Shown here: piece by piece, positions 24,860 to 37,821 of the stretch
Numbering within the stretch: the first letter of the stretch is position 1
Layout of the letters: every line of letters starts with the position of its first letter
Assembly (NCBI GenBank): GCA_900239685.1
Contig: OENT01000063.1
Coordinates: 1 to 64,000 of the forward strand
Reading direction: 5' to 3'
From: Rotaria macrura
Lineage: Eukaryota > Rotifera > Eurotatoria > Philodinida > Philodinidae
Length of the DNA: 64,000 bases
Made by a program: the position numbers and the translations under genes
Notes under the pieces: model-generated
Database searches by the model: none
Told to the model about the DNA's origin: nothing
The model's input: only the letters and a program-made list of their open reading frames with translations

Positions 24860-25750
24860 CATCTACACCTCCATCGATGAAAAATCCAAATGCAAGTTTA
24901 TCTAAAGCAACTGGTGCTAATTCATCATTAATCTATGCTCAACGATCATCAATTCAACAAGCTCCGCCTGTTGTTGTTCCACCAACTGATTATGCTAGTC
25001 GACATGATCTTATTATGAACAATGGTCATCAGTATAATCCGCATGGTAATCGTCAACAAACATCGTACAATCAATTGTTAATGATGATGAACAATGAAAA
25101 TGTATATGCAACACGGCATAATGGAATTCTAAATACAAATAATATGAATCGATATACTGGAGTGATGATTGAGAATGGTGGTTCAGTACGATCAAGAGCC
25201 ACAAGTCAACCACCTGGATCAGTACGTATTCCATTACATATGGATAATTATGAGCCTAGTTCTCAACAACAAAATGGTAATGAATCACAATATATGACTC
25301 AACAATCGTATCTTCCACAATTTATTCCTGCTGCACCAAATCATTTTTTTGAAGCAACAACTACGTTACCAAGAAAGAATACTCGTGGATTTCGAAGACG
25401 TTTCGAAAATATTGATTGGGCACCTGAACAATATCTTGAAATGGTTCATTTCATTTAAAAAATTAGTTTCACTTGAAATCGAAGTTTTCATTTGTTTTTA
25501 TTTCTATTCTTCTTAGGCTATCGCTTGTTACGATTATGAAAGTACGCGAGATGATGAATTAACATTTCGAGAAGATACCATCATTTTTGTTGTTGCTAAA
25601 AACGATGATGGCTGGTTTGAAGGTGTAATTGAACCTGGTATTCGAGGCTTATTTCCAGTAAGACATTCAGTTTTCATTAATGATCTTCTCTTCGAATACT
25701 CGTTTTTTTCTTGTACTTAGGGAAATTATGTCGAACCATTATGTGAATGA
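24172..25750 (+). CDS. Abl interactor (Abi), WAVE-complex subunit
   Basis: Five exons: 24172-24363, 24419-24695, 24740-25443, 25517-25657, 25721-25750, giving about 447 aa, near the usual Abi length. Abi is a core subunit of the WAVE regulatory complex, which passes Rac signals to Arp2/3 actin nucleation. Residues 1-156 match the conserved Abi N-terminus, with [34 protein letters not shown] and the basic [19 protein letters not shown] segment. Residues 160-390 are low complexity, with a Q run at about 24828-24855 and scattered PPXXP-like sites. Residues 392-445 form an SH3 domain: [23 protein letters not shown] and GLFPGNYVEPL. The exon 3 donor at 25444 (GTTCAT) is weak, but it is the one that keeps QYLEM in frame with AIACYDY as in other Abi proteins. 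Confidence 0.92.
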
Positions 25751-27768
25751 AAACAAAAAATATGATTCTAGTCATATATGTATATAGATAACTATACAAA
25801 AAAGCATCTCATGTCATTTAACCTGTCTTTTGTCGTCTATTTATACATACTTCCAATCATGGTTGTCAGATTTTTTTTTTCAAAATGCCGACTCGATCAA
25901 CTTCTTGTTTCTTTTGTCCAAAACAAAAAATAATCAAAATAACAGTGAATTTTTCGTTTCTTTTGTGTTGTACTTCCTGATATAATCATTGACCTGCTTG
26001 CTTATGTATACACGTTTGAAACAAAAACAAAAATCATTTTCTTTTGTGAGCATGCTATTTATCTTGGTTGTATAGTTTCGTTCATAGCCAGATAACTGTA
26101 TGTATAAATAACAATAGATCATTTTGTGTTGCCTTTTCTTTTACTTTCCCTGTTGTTTGATGTCATTTCTTTGATAATAGTGCTGCCTGTTTTTTTTTTG
26201 TTATTCTCGATCTATACATTTATCTATGCGCATGATATACAAATAAACCGGAATGAGAGAAGAGAGATCGCTATCTAGATAACTGAAGGAATCATCATTT
26301 TTATTGACAAATGTTTTTCGATTATCATGAGAATTATTATAATAATATTATCTGTTTTAAAAATATGTCATCTTGATAATAAATTATCAATGAATCTAAA
26401 TAGAATAACTAACATGTCATGAAAATTCATTTAAGTTATCAAAGATGTTTGCATACATTTGTAGTTAAAGATTAAAAGAAAAAAAAATAACTTGGAAGTA
26501 AAATATTTACCTATTATTGTTGAAATACATTATATACTAGTAAATAATAAATTTAGATTTTCTCTTCATTTTATTAACGCATGTAAATATGAAGCGTGAG
26601 ATCGTACGATTATTGACACTGATGCTCATACTACTATTGAATAGGAGAATTCTTACATTACTCTCAATATTCATTTTCTCTCTGAAGTTTATGTTGGCAT
26701 ATGAAAATAGGCGATGCAATATTTCTATGTCTCTCTCCGACGTAGTAGAACGATAAAATAAAATCAATTGATTTTAGATGCAAATATGAGTATAAAACAT
26801 GCAGGACCCCTAAGAAGTTTAGATTTGATTTGTGAATGAATAAACTATTCTATTTTGTCACTATGGAATCATCATTATTTACTCTCTCCAACTCATTAAT
26901 CGACATTCAACTAAAAAAATGAAATTCGTACTACAAGGTCACTATGGAACTATATAGAGGCTGTGTAACCCCATTTTTTAGTGGTGTCTTCAACATGTTC
27001 TACACTATTCATTTGCTCACTATAAATATAAACTGAATGCAGTATCCGACGACATACAGTAGGTAAATTGCCGTGTCGTCTTTCGTCTTGATCATCAGCC
27101 AATATAGAAAAGATATCGATGTACAAATCAGATTTCAATTTCTAGTTATTGTTAAAGTAAGTCAAAAAAGAGATTAATATGAAAACAACAACAAATGTAT
27201 GAATGTGTTCATGATTTGATGCATTGCAACTTTTTCTATTCAATTTATAAGATATCTTAAAGCATTTTTTTTATTTCTGAGAGTTTTTTTATTTGAATTC
27301 GGCTAAGAATATGTGAATAGATACTTTTTTGAAAGTTCATTAGCCTTATTGTCGTAGATACGTATTTCCACTTTAGTTGTTCGTCAGGAATACTAAAATG
27401 TTTGACAGTATAAAGAAAAACTGCAGGATCATAGTTCAATTGATGTGTATCGGTTAAGAACAATGGATCGAATCGATATCAATAGTATTTTCACGACAAG
27501 GATTACTATTGTATAGTTGATCGAATTTACGCATGATTGGTTTATTAATGCAGTCACACATATAAACGTTGAATTCAGAGCATTTGATTGTGTTCGTGTT
27601 CAAAGCAAAACATAAAATAATGTTCGAAAGAAAATGAGAGAAAAGGACAAGGGAGAGCGAGAAAGGTTTTAATCGGTCAAATGATAGAAAAAGAAACAAG
27701 TTGTCAACAGGTTTGATATTATATATGATTTTCGTATTAAACAGATATCAAAATAAGTTATAAATAAA
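25751..27768. other. Intergenic, nothing recognised
   Basis: Two kilobases between Abi and the SLC7 gene. The minus-strand frames at 25934-26122, 26537-26767 and 26950-27138 look like chance frames in A+T-rich DNA. No repeat longer than simple runs was noticed. Confidence 0.55.
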
Positions 27769-29482
27769 ATGACTGATAAAGAAGGAAAAGAAGTTGACGA
27801 CGAAGTCAAATGTGCTCCTGAAAAAGCAAAATTAAGTTTAATGAGTGGTATTGCATTATTAGTTGGTTCAATAATTGGATCGGGAATTTTCATCTCGCCG
27901 CGTGGCGTACTGCTTGGTACTGGTACGTTCGAAACTATTTTTTTTCCATATTGTTTATATTACTACGAAATGAATTAGACATATTATTTCTTTAGGTTCA
28001 TATGGCCTGTCGGTTTTGGTTTGGATCTTATGTGGATTGGTTTCTGTTCCTGGTTGTTTATGTTATGCTGAGTTAGGTACAATGATTCATAGTTCTGGCG
28101 GAGATTACACATATATTAAAATGGCATTTGGTGATTGGGCTGGTAGAAAAAGTTTACTTTTAATTTTCGATTAAAATTCTCAGAGTTTATTCTTCGAAGG
28201 TTTCCTACGAGTATGGAGTGAAATATGTTGTGTACGTCCGGCTACTATAGCTGTATGTGCTATAACAGCTGCAGTTTATTTACTTGAACCGTTTTATAGT
28301 CCATGTTCTCCACCTTATTTAGTTATATTATTACTTTCTTGTTTATTTATATTAATACTAACACTTCTTAATTTAATGTCAACTCGGGGATCGATTTTAT
28401 GGCAAAATACAACATTCTATGCCAAAATAGCATCACTACTTTTTGTTATTAGCCTTGGTGCTTTTCGATTAGTACGTGGTCACTATGAAGTATTTCAAGC
28501 TCCATTTGAAAACACTCAAACAAGTATTAAAAAACTAGCAATTGCACTATATATTGGTTTATTTCCTTATTCTGGTTGGAATTATCTATCGAATGCTATT
28601 GAAGAATTAAAAGATCCAGCACGAAATTTTCCATTAGCAATAATGTCATCAATTATAGCTAGTACAATACTTTATGTATTAGCTTATAGTGCCTATTTTA
28701 CAGCCTTAACACCTCAAGAAGTAATGACATCCGATGCTATTGCTGTTTCCTTTGCCGGAAATATATTTCAACCATGGGGATATATTATGCCTTTATTCGT
28801 CTCAATATCAGCTCTTGGCGGACTTAATGGACGTATGAAAAATATCCAAAAAGAATTCTCATAAAATTGCATTGATTTTGAATTTATTTTTCTTAAATTT
28901 AGAAATCTTTTCCATTGTTCGTATGTTTTCTGTTGCTGGTCGTGATGGTCTCTTACCTACGGTATCTGCTTTTCTACATATGGATCGTTTGACACCTGTC
29001 ATTCCATGTATTGTTGAAGGAATTCTTGGTACAGTCAATTTTACATTTTATTGAACGAAGAAAACGATTCGATGAATATTCTTTTTTTTTTCTTACATCA
29101 AGGTGTCCTTTTCGTACTAGTTGGTGATGCTGAACGTCTTCTCGGTTATTTAAGTTTCAATACTTGGGTCGTTTGTGTATGTGGTGCAATAAGTATGCTT
29201 GTGTTTCGTCGTACAATGCCTGACGCACCACGTCCGTTCAGCGCTGGTATTGTTGCGCCGATTCTATTCATCGTTCCAATGACTGCAATAACTCTCGTCA
29301 ATATGGTTCTTAATCTCAAAGATATTTTATATGGGGTCCTTATTCTACTCTCTGGTTTACCTGTCTATTGGATATTTGTCCTCCATCGACCTAAAGTAAT
29401 CGATAAATTTAGTCAATCAATGGTATTTCATTTACAAAAATTACTACTCATAGTACCGGATGAAGATAAACAACATGATTAA
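27769..29482 (+). CDS. SLC7 light-chain amino-acid transporter (LAT / b0,+ type)
   Basis: Five exons: 27769-27922, 27996-28142, 28200-28832, 28903-29028, 29103-29482. They give 479 aa, typical for the family. It is an APC-fold amino-acid exchanger of the plasma membrane with about 12 hydrophobic segments. TM1 carries the substrate-binding [50 protein letters not shown] and VAGRDGLLP are hallmark segments of the family. Cys136, in [12 protein letters not shown], occupies the place of the LAT1 Cys that forms the disulphide with the heavy chain (CD98hc/rBAT), so this is probably a heteromeric light chain. In exon 3 the acceptor AG at 28198-28199 is chosen rather than the one near 28182, because only it restores FLRVWSE in frame. 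AATAAA is at 29534-29539. The exact substrate class is not decidable here. Confidence 0.9.
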
Positions 29483-30076
29483 GTTTGAAATATCATTAAC
29501 AATACATTTATTGTGAAATGTTTTTTAAGTAAAAATAAAAAGAAGCACGTATAGCAATTTCGGACATAGACCAAACATATAATTGAACTATTTAAGAAGA
29601 TGACGGCAGCAGCTAAAGAAAAAAAAGTCGAATACCTTGATGAGGAATTAGAATTGAAAAAAAAAGAAGGAAAAAAAAGAAATCATTGATATAAATTATT
29701 TCACGTCTTAAAACCATGGTGTACCAATTTTATACCAAGAGAAAGGGAAAAAATCGCTACAGAATTTGTCTTCTTCTCTTTCTTTTCTACTTGGATTTTG
29801 TGCACGTCGCGATAAATTAAGGAAATATTAAAATGAATGTAGTTAAACTCTCTATAATTAAATCAGAGAACAAAAAAAAAATATTCCTCTCTTGTCGTTC
29901 TCATAAATTTTCTTGCAAGAAATACCTTCATGTTACTTTAGAGCTTATATTTAGTCGTAACTATACAAGAAAATACTTCGTATAAAAATATATGGTAATC
30001 ATTTCTTTTTTTAATCATCATCAATTGATTTCAATCGATTTCGTCATTCGTCTTTCTTTCTTAAACATATAAAAAC
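29483..30076. other. Intergenic between SLC7 and TRPV genes
   Basis: About 590 bp. AATAAA at 29534-29539 serves the SLC7 gene. The rest is A-rich and then T-rich DNA leading to the TRPV start; I see no TATA box I would defend and no open frame. Confidence 0.5.
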
Positions 30077-33000
30077 ATGAAAGCCATTCAAATTCCTAAT
30101 GCCGCACTACTTGACGTTTTTGGACGTCCAGTCGGTGTCAATACTCAAGATTTGAGACATCCATCTCTCGCGCCAAGTACAACAGCTACTGGCTCAAGTG
30201 CTAAATCACAATCTACAGAACCATTAACTGTCATAGGTCAGTAGATGAGTTTTTTCTAGAATTACTTTGAAAAATTTCTAATAATTGATGATAGTATCGT
30301 TGTAATGTGTGCAAGTTAAAAGAAAATGTTATGTTGAATCTTAAATATTATCTAGCATATTGATGAAAGTTTTTTTTAAATAACTCTTTAAAAAAGTAAT
30401 ATTGTTCTATTCTATTTCTTAAAATTCTTGTAGGTGAAACTCCACTTCATATTGCTATTGTTTACAATGATATAAATTCAGTGAAACTTTTAATAAAACA
30501 TGGTTTTGATGTTAATAAATGCGTTGTTGGAGATTTTATTTCATCGGGAAAGAAACGTAGTGATGATGAAAAGGAAAAAGAAAAATCGAAAAGTATACTA
30601 CAATTTTTTCATCGCAATAATAAATCACAAAAAAGATTCGATCCACAAAATAGTAGCCCTGAAAGTAAATCTTTATCGATCTTTTCGTTTCGTTTTCTTG
30701 TTCTCATATTTCAAAATCATTTAATTGAGGTCATGCATATTATGGTGAATATCCTCTGGCGTTCGCAGCTGCATTCGGTTATTTAGAAATATATGATTAT
30801 TTAATTCTACATGGTGCTGATCCAAATATGCAAGATTCCTATGGAAATACAGTTCTACATATGCTTATTATTCGAGATCAAATGGTGAGTTTTTTTGCTA
30901 AAATAAAGATTTTTGTTTTCTTTGATAACACGATTCGATCTTTTGTTTAGGATGTGTTTAAACATGCTGTTCGACATTCAATGAAAAAAGGAAAAACAGA
31001 TATTCGAAATCATTCAGATTTAACTCCATTAACATTAGCTGCTAAACTTGGTCGTAAAGAACTTTTTCTCGAATGTCTCGAATTATCTCATGTGGTAAAG
31101 AATTGTTATTTCATATTTTTGATGCTATTATTTGCTTTCTTTTCACGAACAAGAAACGAAGAAAAAAACATATAGAAGTTCATATTCACTAGAATATCTG
31201 ACGTTAACTATATTGATTGATTTCAGTTAGACACGAAAAGTTTTGTCTACGTATGTTTATAAAATAGGAATCTATTTATTTACTTACTTGACTAACAATG
31301 CATGAGTTTGTTACAAACTTTATGATTAATAAAAATCTTAAGCCTACGATTTATGTTGTCGATTATATTATGAATTATGATTCGCTTATCTTCAAATAAG
31401 CATTTTTAAAATGTGCGCTTCACCCTTATATGTACAAAAGAAGACAATTAACTAGTGAATTTTTTAAGCTTTATTTTAATTCAATTTACTGATTTTCGAA
31501 ATAGATTAATTTATTTGAGATCATACTTTGTCAAAGTAAATCTACGTGACAATCACTATTGTAAATAGTAAACTATCTATGGACACAGGTGAAATTTTAT
31601 CCTTCGAATCTTTGTTTCGTGTGTGATAGTTATTGATTGATTAAAACTAATGATGATTGAACTATGTTAGGAAAGTCCTGGATCTGTCAACTCTCCAATA
31701 AATCAAATCTGAAAATAATATCATCAAACACGAAAAAATTTGTACCAAACAAAGTATTTTCCGGTCTAATTTGATGCTGAAAATTCTATTCATGATACTT
31801 AACAGAACGATTTCTGATTATTTACATTACATGAAATACAAACAGTGACCTGTCGATAATGATATGAAATACTATAGCGAAATGAGTGAATTTTCCTTTG
31901 ATGAATAGATCCATTAAATTTCAGCATTATTAAAAATACTTAAACGATCTATTTTTCTCTTCTTTTCTAGGAAATTTGGCGTTATTCTAATATCAAATGT
32001 TGTACATATCCTCTACGTGGTATTGATACAATAACCGATGGTGGTCAGATAGGTCGGTTGAAAGACTTTTATTTAGAATTCGTATTCTATTGTCAACAAA
32101 CCTTTTCAGATTGGAATTCTTCACTTATGTCAATTGTTAGCGGTAAAACTGAAGATCATTTAGATATGCTTGATAACATGGTCATTGAACGTCTATTAAA
32201 CGATAAATGGTCATCGTTTGCTAGAGTAGATAACTTAGGAAAGATTTATAATATGGTCTATGTTCTATATTTTTGTTTTTATTCAAGGTTAATTTTGTTC
32301 AACAATTTGTTCTACTTTGTCTACATTTATTATTTTTAACGACTGCCATATTTTTACGTAATCCAAAAGATGATCAATCAGTACCAAGAAAAATTATATG
32401 TCACATTGCTGAGATATGCGTATTAGCTGGATGCATCCTAAGTATATTTGCGCAACAAGCAAAAGAAATCTATTTACAAGGTTTTAATTATTATTTACAA
32501 AATTTGGTAACTAAACGATAGGAATATTCATCGTGTTTCTATAATATTTAAAAACATTCTTGTTTGTCATGTATTTAGAAAAGTTATCCAGAAAAATTTC
32601 TCTATCAATGTTCGTGCATACTTATAATTCTAGCTCTACCGTTTCGTATATTGTATTTAACAACACATAATATATCGTTTGGCTATGTTGAAGATGGTCT
32701 TGTATCATTGGCTATACCTGGAACATTTTTATTTTTTCTCTTTTTTGGACGCATTTATGAATTAACAGGTGCATTTATTGTTATGATATTTGAAATGATT
32801 ACAGGAGATATAGCTACATTTGGTGTCATTTATATTATTGTCATTACAGCTTTTGGTCAAGGTAGGAAAGGCAATTATTGATGAATTGATTTTTGCTCAT
32901 GTCATTAGTTGTTCTTATTTAGTTTTTTATCTACTATTTCGAGATACTACTGAAGGTGGAAATTGTGAACGTGCTGTATCTAATGATACATGTGGAAATG

Positions 33001-34972
33001 ATAATATGTGTTCGTTTCAAAATTTTGAAGCTTGGATGACTATGCTTCATTTTACATTGGGAGAATTTGATGTACGACTTTGTGATATAATCGATTTATT
33101 GTATAAATTTATTTCATTTTTATTTAGTTTTCACGTTTTGATTTAACACATTATTCATATTTAGTTAAAATTTTATTTATCGTTTTTATGATATTAACAC
33201 CTATACTTCTACTAAACATGTTAATTGCTTCAATGGGTAATACGTATCAACGTGTTATTGCAATCAGTGAAAAGGAACGTATACGACAGGTTCGTAAATA
33301 TCCACCATCAATACTTTTTTTTTCTTTCTCGTTTGAATTCAATGTAACACCAAATATTTGAAACTCTAACAATATTGTAAGAATATATATGAACATGATA
33401 GTAAAACTGTCAGTCTTGCATTATGCCAGAGTTTTGCTCTCTTTCTCTTTCTCTCTCTCTCTCTGTATATATTTATATGTTACTTTATACTCATTCTACT
33501 TGAAACTGTTCATCATCAGTTAGGATACAAAAAAGTTATTTCTTTGAATTCATGTTGTTTTTTTCAGGAAGGAAAATTTCTATGTCTTTAAGACCAATCA
33601 AACTATAATATTTTAATCATAAGAGTACTCTTTCATGTAGAGTAACCATAGTTAATTTTTAAAAAATGGAGCTGAGCTCTACATCATGCTCTGCGTCGTA
33701 ACGTGCTCTATGAAGCAACAACAAAAAAAAATTAACTGTAAAGAATCAAGGTCCGTAGAGAATTCTAGATTAGGTGATTAAAAAGCACACGTAGAAAGAC
33801 AAATTACCTACGCTGTGAGTTGATTATGAACTATATCATAAAATCTTTTCTTTTACTTTCGGTAAAAAATGACATAGGCAATAATGAAAAAGCATGCTCT
33901 TTATGAAAGATCACACCTTAGGCAATGCTTTGATAAGCTTATCGAAATCTTTATCAATTCGAATGGACGCAGTGAACTTAAAGAATTTTTCTTCTAACTT
34001 ACTTCATTAACACTTTTCTTGTCGTTCAAAGTGGGCTCAACTTGTACTAACAATAGAAAGATCTTGTCCGGCCAAACAACGATTTGATTATCAAGGTGTA
34101 TACGCTATTGGTGCTGATGATAAACGTGATTTGATGGTTATCAAACGAGCAACGAAGAGTAAAGCAGCACAACGAAAAGGAGCCATGGGTAATTGGAAGG
34201 TAAATATAAAATAGAAGAAACAAACACATAGTAATAAGAATGTCTTTTCAAGGTTAAAAATATAAACTCATAAATCTTTATTCATGAAATGGAATTTCTG
34301 TTATGCTTGACATGACATGTTTTGCTTATCTTTTAGCGAGTTGGAAAACTTGTTCTTTACTTACTCAAAGAACAACAGACGACAGCTGATCATGTTCGTC
34401 TTCGTCGTCTATCGCATACATCAGTTGTCTTTAAACCACAGCCACAAATCGATGATATGCTTGAAACTCTGGCATGGGAACGTGATATGGATTTATCAGG
34501 ACAAAAAGTACTATCAACATCGAATCAAAATATTAATTTAAATTCAACACAAAATACAGCAGAATTAAATTCAATTGTATCACGTCCACCATCACCTCCA
34601 CCACCGCAATTTGTAACTGGTGATTTTCCGGCTCCATCATCAATACCACAACTATTAAACGAAGATAGGAAACCTAAAATTCGTTCCGAACTATCTGAAC
34701 TTCGTTCTCGACCCTCATTTATTGATTATGAAGATTTAGAAGTATTTCGTCATATGAAATCACTACGACGAGCGTCCAATATTTGTCATCCTCATTTAAT
34801 TCGACGAGTGTCTATGATGCCTGTTGATTCTGATGGTTATAGAGATTTACTTCTAGATGTTGACAATAGCCATCAACAAGATGATAAAAGAAACAGGTCA
34901 AATCAATTTGTACCTCGTGATAAATCAATTGCAAGTATGAAATCAAAACTAAGTGAAACAACTCTTTGTTAG
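30077..34972 (+). CDS. TRPV-family cation channel (OSM-9/Inactive-like)
   Basis: Twelve exons: 30077-30236, 30434-30664, 30730-30884, 30951-31094, 31971-32052, 32110-32225, 32288-32506, 32579-32861, 32923-33071, 33128-33289, 34032-34199, 34337-34972. They give about 834 aa with all phases joining. The N-terminus holds ankyrin repeats (about 54-240), such as [13 protein letters not shown] and [20 protein letters not shown], with a K/E-rich insertion after the first. [10 protein letters not shown] and [16 protein letters not shown] match the pre-S1 region of invertebrate OSM-9/Inactive TRPVs. S1-S6 span roughly 300-550. The pore helix and filter read [12 protein letters not shown] (502-513), then S6 with [17 protein letters not shown]. 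The last exon is a long disordered tail with a proline patch. Family members are sensory cation channels in cilia. Assignment to OSM-9/Inactive rather than Nanchung is from memory. AATAAA lies near 35097. Confidence 0.9.
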
Positions 34973-35269
34973 TTGATTCGTGTTGTTTTTTGTAAAAGCA
35001 CACCTATTATTATCATCATTATTATATTTCTTCATCTATATGCACATATCTTTTTGAATAGAACATTAAAATAAGAAACAATGATCACGTTTAGAAATAA
35101 ATAAAATGTATATATATACGAAATAAATTATTTCCTTTCTTTTGTTTACATTTGTCGATTTTTACACAATAAATAAATAAAAAAAAGAAAAACGATTAAA
35201 TAATTACAATTCGTTTATTAAATATTTGATGTCTTGAATATCAAAGAATAGATATTTCGAAAAATAAAG

Positions 35270-35275
35270 TTTATT
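35270..35275 (-). promoter_or_regulatory. Polyadenylation signal of TPPP gene
   Basis: AATAAA on the minus strand (TTTATT on the plus strand), 15 bp after the stop codon. A second copy at 35214-35219 could be an alternative. Confidence 0.55.
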
Positions 35276-35289
35276 TTGATTTATATCTA

Positions 35290-35979
35290 CTATGATTGAT
35301 TACCACTTTTAAAACCTTGTACATAACCTGTTGTATCGACATCATCAGCACGGCCTTCTTTGCCTTTACCATGGCCTTCCTCATCAAAACGTTCTTTGTG
35401 TGTACCTCTAAAAAGTATATATATATATACATATACATTATAGAAGAAAAACCTGTTATATATTTATTGTATAATTACGTATATTGTGATGTATCTGTCA
35501 TTCGATCTGTTATGTCTTTATTGGCTGTTTCAGTTACCTTCGTAAGACTAGGTCCTTCGTTTTCATTAATTTTAGCTAAAATTTCATCTGAACTAACACC
35601 TTTTGATTCAGCAATACGATCAATTAATAATTTAAAACCTTTGATTTCAAAAGTTTTTCTACATTAGAAAGAAGAACGATTAGTTCAAATTGGAATTTTC
35701 AGCTTTTATTTTTACTTACGTTCCTTTTGGATAGTGAAGACAACCAGCTTCAGACGTACCTGTCGTCAATTTTCCAAGTACACGAGCAATATCATTATCC
35801 AACAATTGTGATGTGTATTTCGAATTGATCAATGAGCAATCTTTCATCATTTTTTGTATTCCAGCCGAACCTATTCGAAGTTCACTATGATCATTTAATT
35901 GGGCATGACTTTTGCCAAATTTAGAATATTTATCAAAGGCTTGTCGTAAACCCGATGATACCGAAGATTTTGATGCCAT
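35290..35979 (-). CDS. TPPP/p25-alpha tubulin polymerization-promoting protein
   Basis: Three exons on the minus strand: 35979-35720, 35658-35479, 35407-35290, with introns of 61 and 71 bp, giving 185 aa (human TPPP3 is about 176). Family members bind and bundle microtubules and are linked to cilia and flagella. The C-terminal family signature is clear across the last splice junction: [20 protein letters not shown], then [20 protein letters not shown]. The first two exons form the helical p25-alpha domain, with MMKDCSL and [17 protein letters not shown] reverse-strand AATAAA at 35270-35275 lies 15 bp past the stop. The gene converges tail-to-tail with TRPV, with only 317 bp between the stops. 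Confidence 0.92.
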
Positions 35980-37532
35980 TATTATGTATCGACGTGTCTG
36001 ACGACGTGGTTAGAAATGTGCTTGTAAATAAAAAGGGAACGCAGAATGAAGAATATATTATAGGACTGCGGTTGCTCTCTGTCTCTATATAATTAGAATA
36101 GGACTCGTTCTCGCAATTCTTTTGCGTTTCTGCTTTCCGGAGAAAGAACGCGACACTAATATCCTTGACAGTCGTCTGTTGATGCCTGCAATATAGATCA
36201 TTTTTCTCTTCCTTTTCTCGTTCTTTCTCTTTCTTTCTGATGTCACATATTCTTGTCTGTTAGTGTCGCTTTTTTCGGCTTTTTATCGTCATTCCAGAAT
36301 CAGTCCATATTGATGAAAAACGATCAAGAGAAAGAGATGAAGAAGAAAGGGAAATAATAAATAGTTTTAGTCCCACAGCTCACATACATAGCTAGCATAG
36401 ATTGACGTATGTTCATGCGATTCGAAATGGATCTAGCGTTTGCTTTTGACAACATAACATTGAATACTTCTTGCTTGGTTTGATATTCATGAATTTACCG
36501 TCTTCATTTGTAATACAGTCATATTTTTCAATAACTAAAATCTACTGATTACAATAGATAAAAAATAGTCTAAATAGAATATTTCTCTACGTGATAGAAA
36601 ACAAAACAATACAAATCAATAGATCCACTGAACTATTAAAGTGCGGAAAAATTTAATAAACTAAATTCTGTGAAATGATTAACGCGGGCATGATAACATT
36701 GATAATTGTCATTGCCTTCATTGGTTTAGATTAGCGTATTCAGATGAGTTCTGTGATAGTTCGTGATGAAACACATATGAAAAATAAAACAACAAGATTG
36801 TTTGATAGAAAAAAAAAGAAATCAATAATAAAAGTCAAAGTGTATTGAGAACAATATTTAATCATGTAATGTGTCTTCTAGGAAGAAAGCTTTTAAACTG
36901 AATGACTTTGCATTGATTTAATTAGAATCATCTAAATAAATATCTGAGAATAAAAAACTATAACCATTATGCATGAATTTAAAAGAGACTGTTGTATAAT
37001 GAAAGTGCTTTACAATTATTTTTATTCTCATAGATAATATCATAATGATACTCGTTAAACGGTAATATTTCAAACTTCATGATATCAAAATCTTTTACTA
37101 AAGTAGAAATAATCGGTACTCATCGAGTTTTTCTTTTCTAAACGATAATATTCTAACAACTGATATATTTTCTTTACAACATTCATAAAACATTTAAAAA
37201 TTAACGCATAATAATTCTTTTTTTTTTACATTCATTACCAATTTATGGACATACCTGGAGAAAAGAAGAAATACACAAACGAAGATTATAATTAATTTAT
37301 GTTATAGACAATAGGGGAATAAAACAAAAATGAAACTGTTCATCATGTTTCAGTAGTCATAATGAATAATTTGTTATCAAAGCGAGAAGATATATTAGAT
37401 TTTGATTCTTTCACATGAAAATGTGACGAGAAAAAAAAACTCGACTAACTGACGATATATAGTATCATAGATGATTCCATTGAGAAATCAGACCAAACGT
37501 TCTTCTTTCGATTATGAATTTTTTATTGTTTA
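35980..37532. other. Upstream region of TPPP, no gene seen
   Basis: About 1.55 kb. Directly upstream of the TPPP start it contains a pyrimidine-rich stretch (about 36205-36240 on the plus strand). No open frame with coding features, repeat or RNA gene was recognised. Confidence 0.5.
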
Positions 37533-37718
37533 TTAAATCCAATCGAGCAGTGCATCGATTTTTTTCTCATCACTTACTTCTATTATAAACGTAGACATAA
37601 GTGCAGCGTTATCCGACCAAACAAGATTGTCATTGCTCACTGAGAAACAATCGTCAGGTTCTTCATCGATGATCGCTTTTACGTTTACTTTCCGACTTCT
37701 ATGCATTGTTTGTTGCAT
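37533..37718 (-). CDS. Small unknown protein, 61 aa
   Basis: A short, balanced, acidic frame beginning MQQTMHRSRKVNVKAIIDEE and ending ALLDWI. I do not recognise a family. Points in favour of coding: even residue composition without the low-complexity look of chance frames, a minus-strand AATAAA overlapping the stop at 37529-37534, and a head-to-head neighbour starting 103 bp away. TATAG just upstream of the ATG could be an acceptor, so a leader exon is possible. It may also be the last part of a longer gene. Confidence 0.4.
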   Translation of the reverse strand: MQQTMHRSRKVNVKAIIDEEPDDCFSVSNDNLVWSDNAALMSTFIIEVSDEKKIDALLDWI

Positions 37719-37821
37719 TATTACTATAGTAAGTAAACATTTTTCAATACTTTCATATTAATAGCTTTGCAATATATTAGATTTCATAAAGATTCTTTTA
37801 TTGAAATTCATCATTGAATGT
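37719..37821. promoter_or_regulatory. Candidate bidirectional promoter
   Basis: Only 103 bp separate the start codons of the two divergent small frames. If both are genes, this A+T-rich stretch must contain or adjoin the promoters of both. No TATA box or initiator stands out. Confidence 0.3.
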
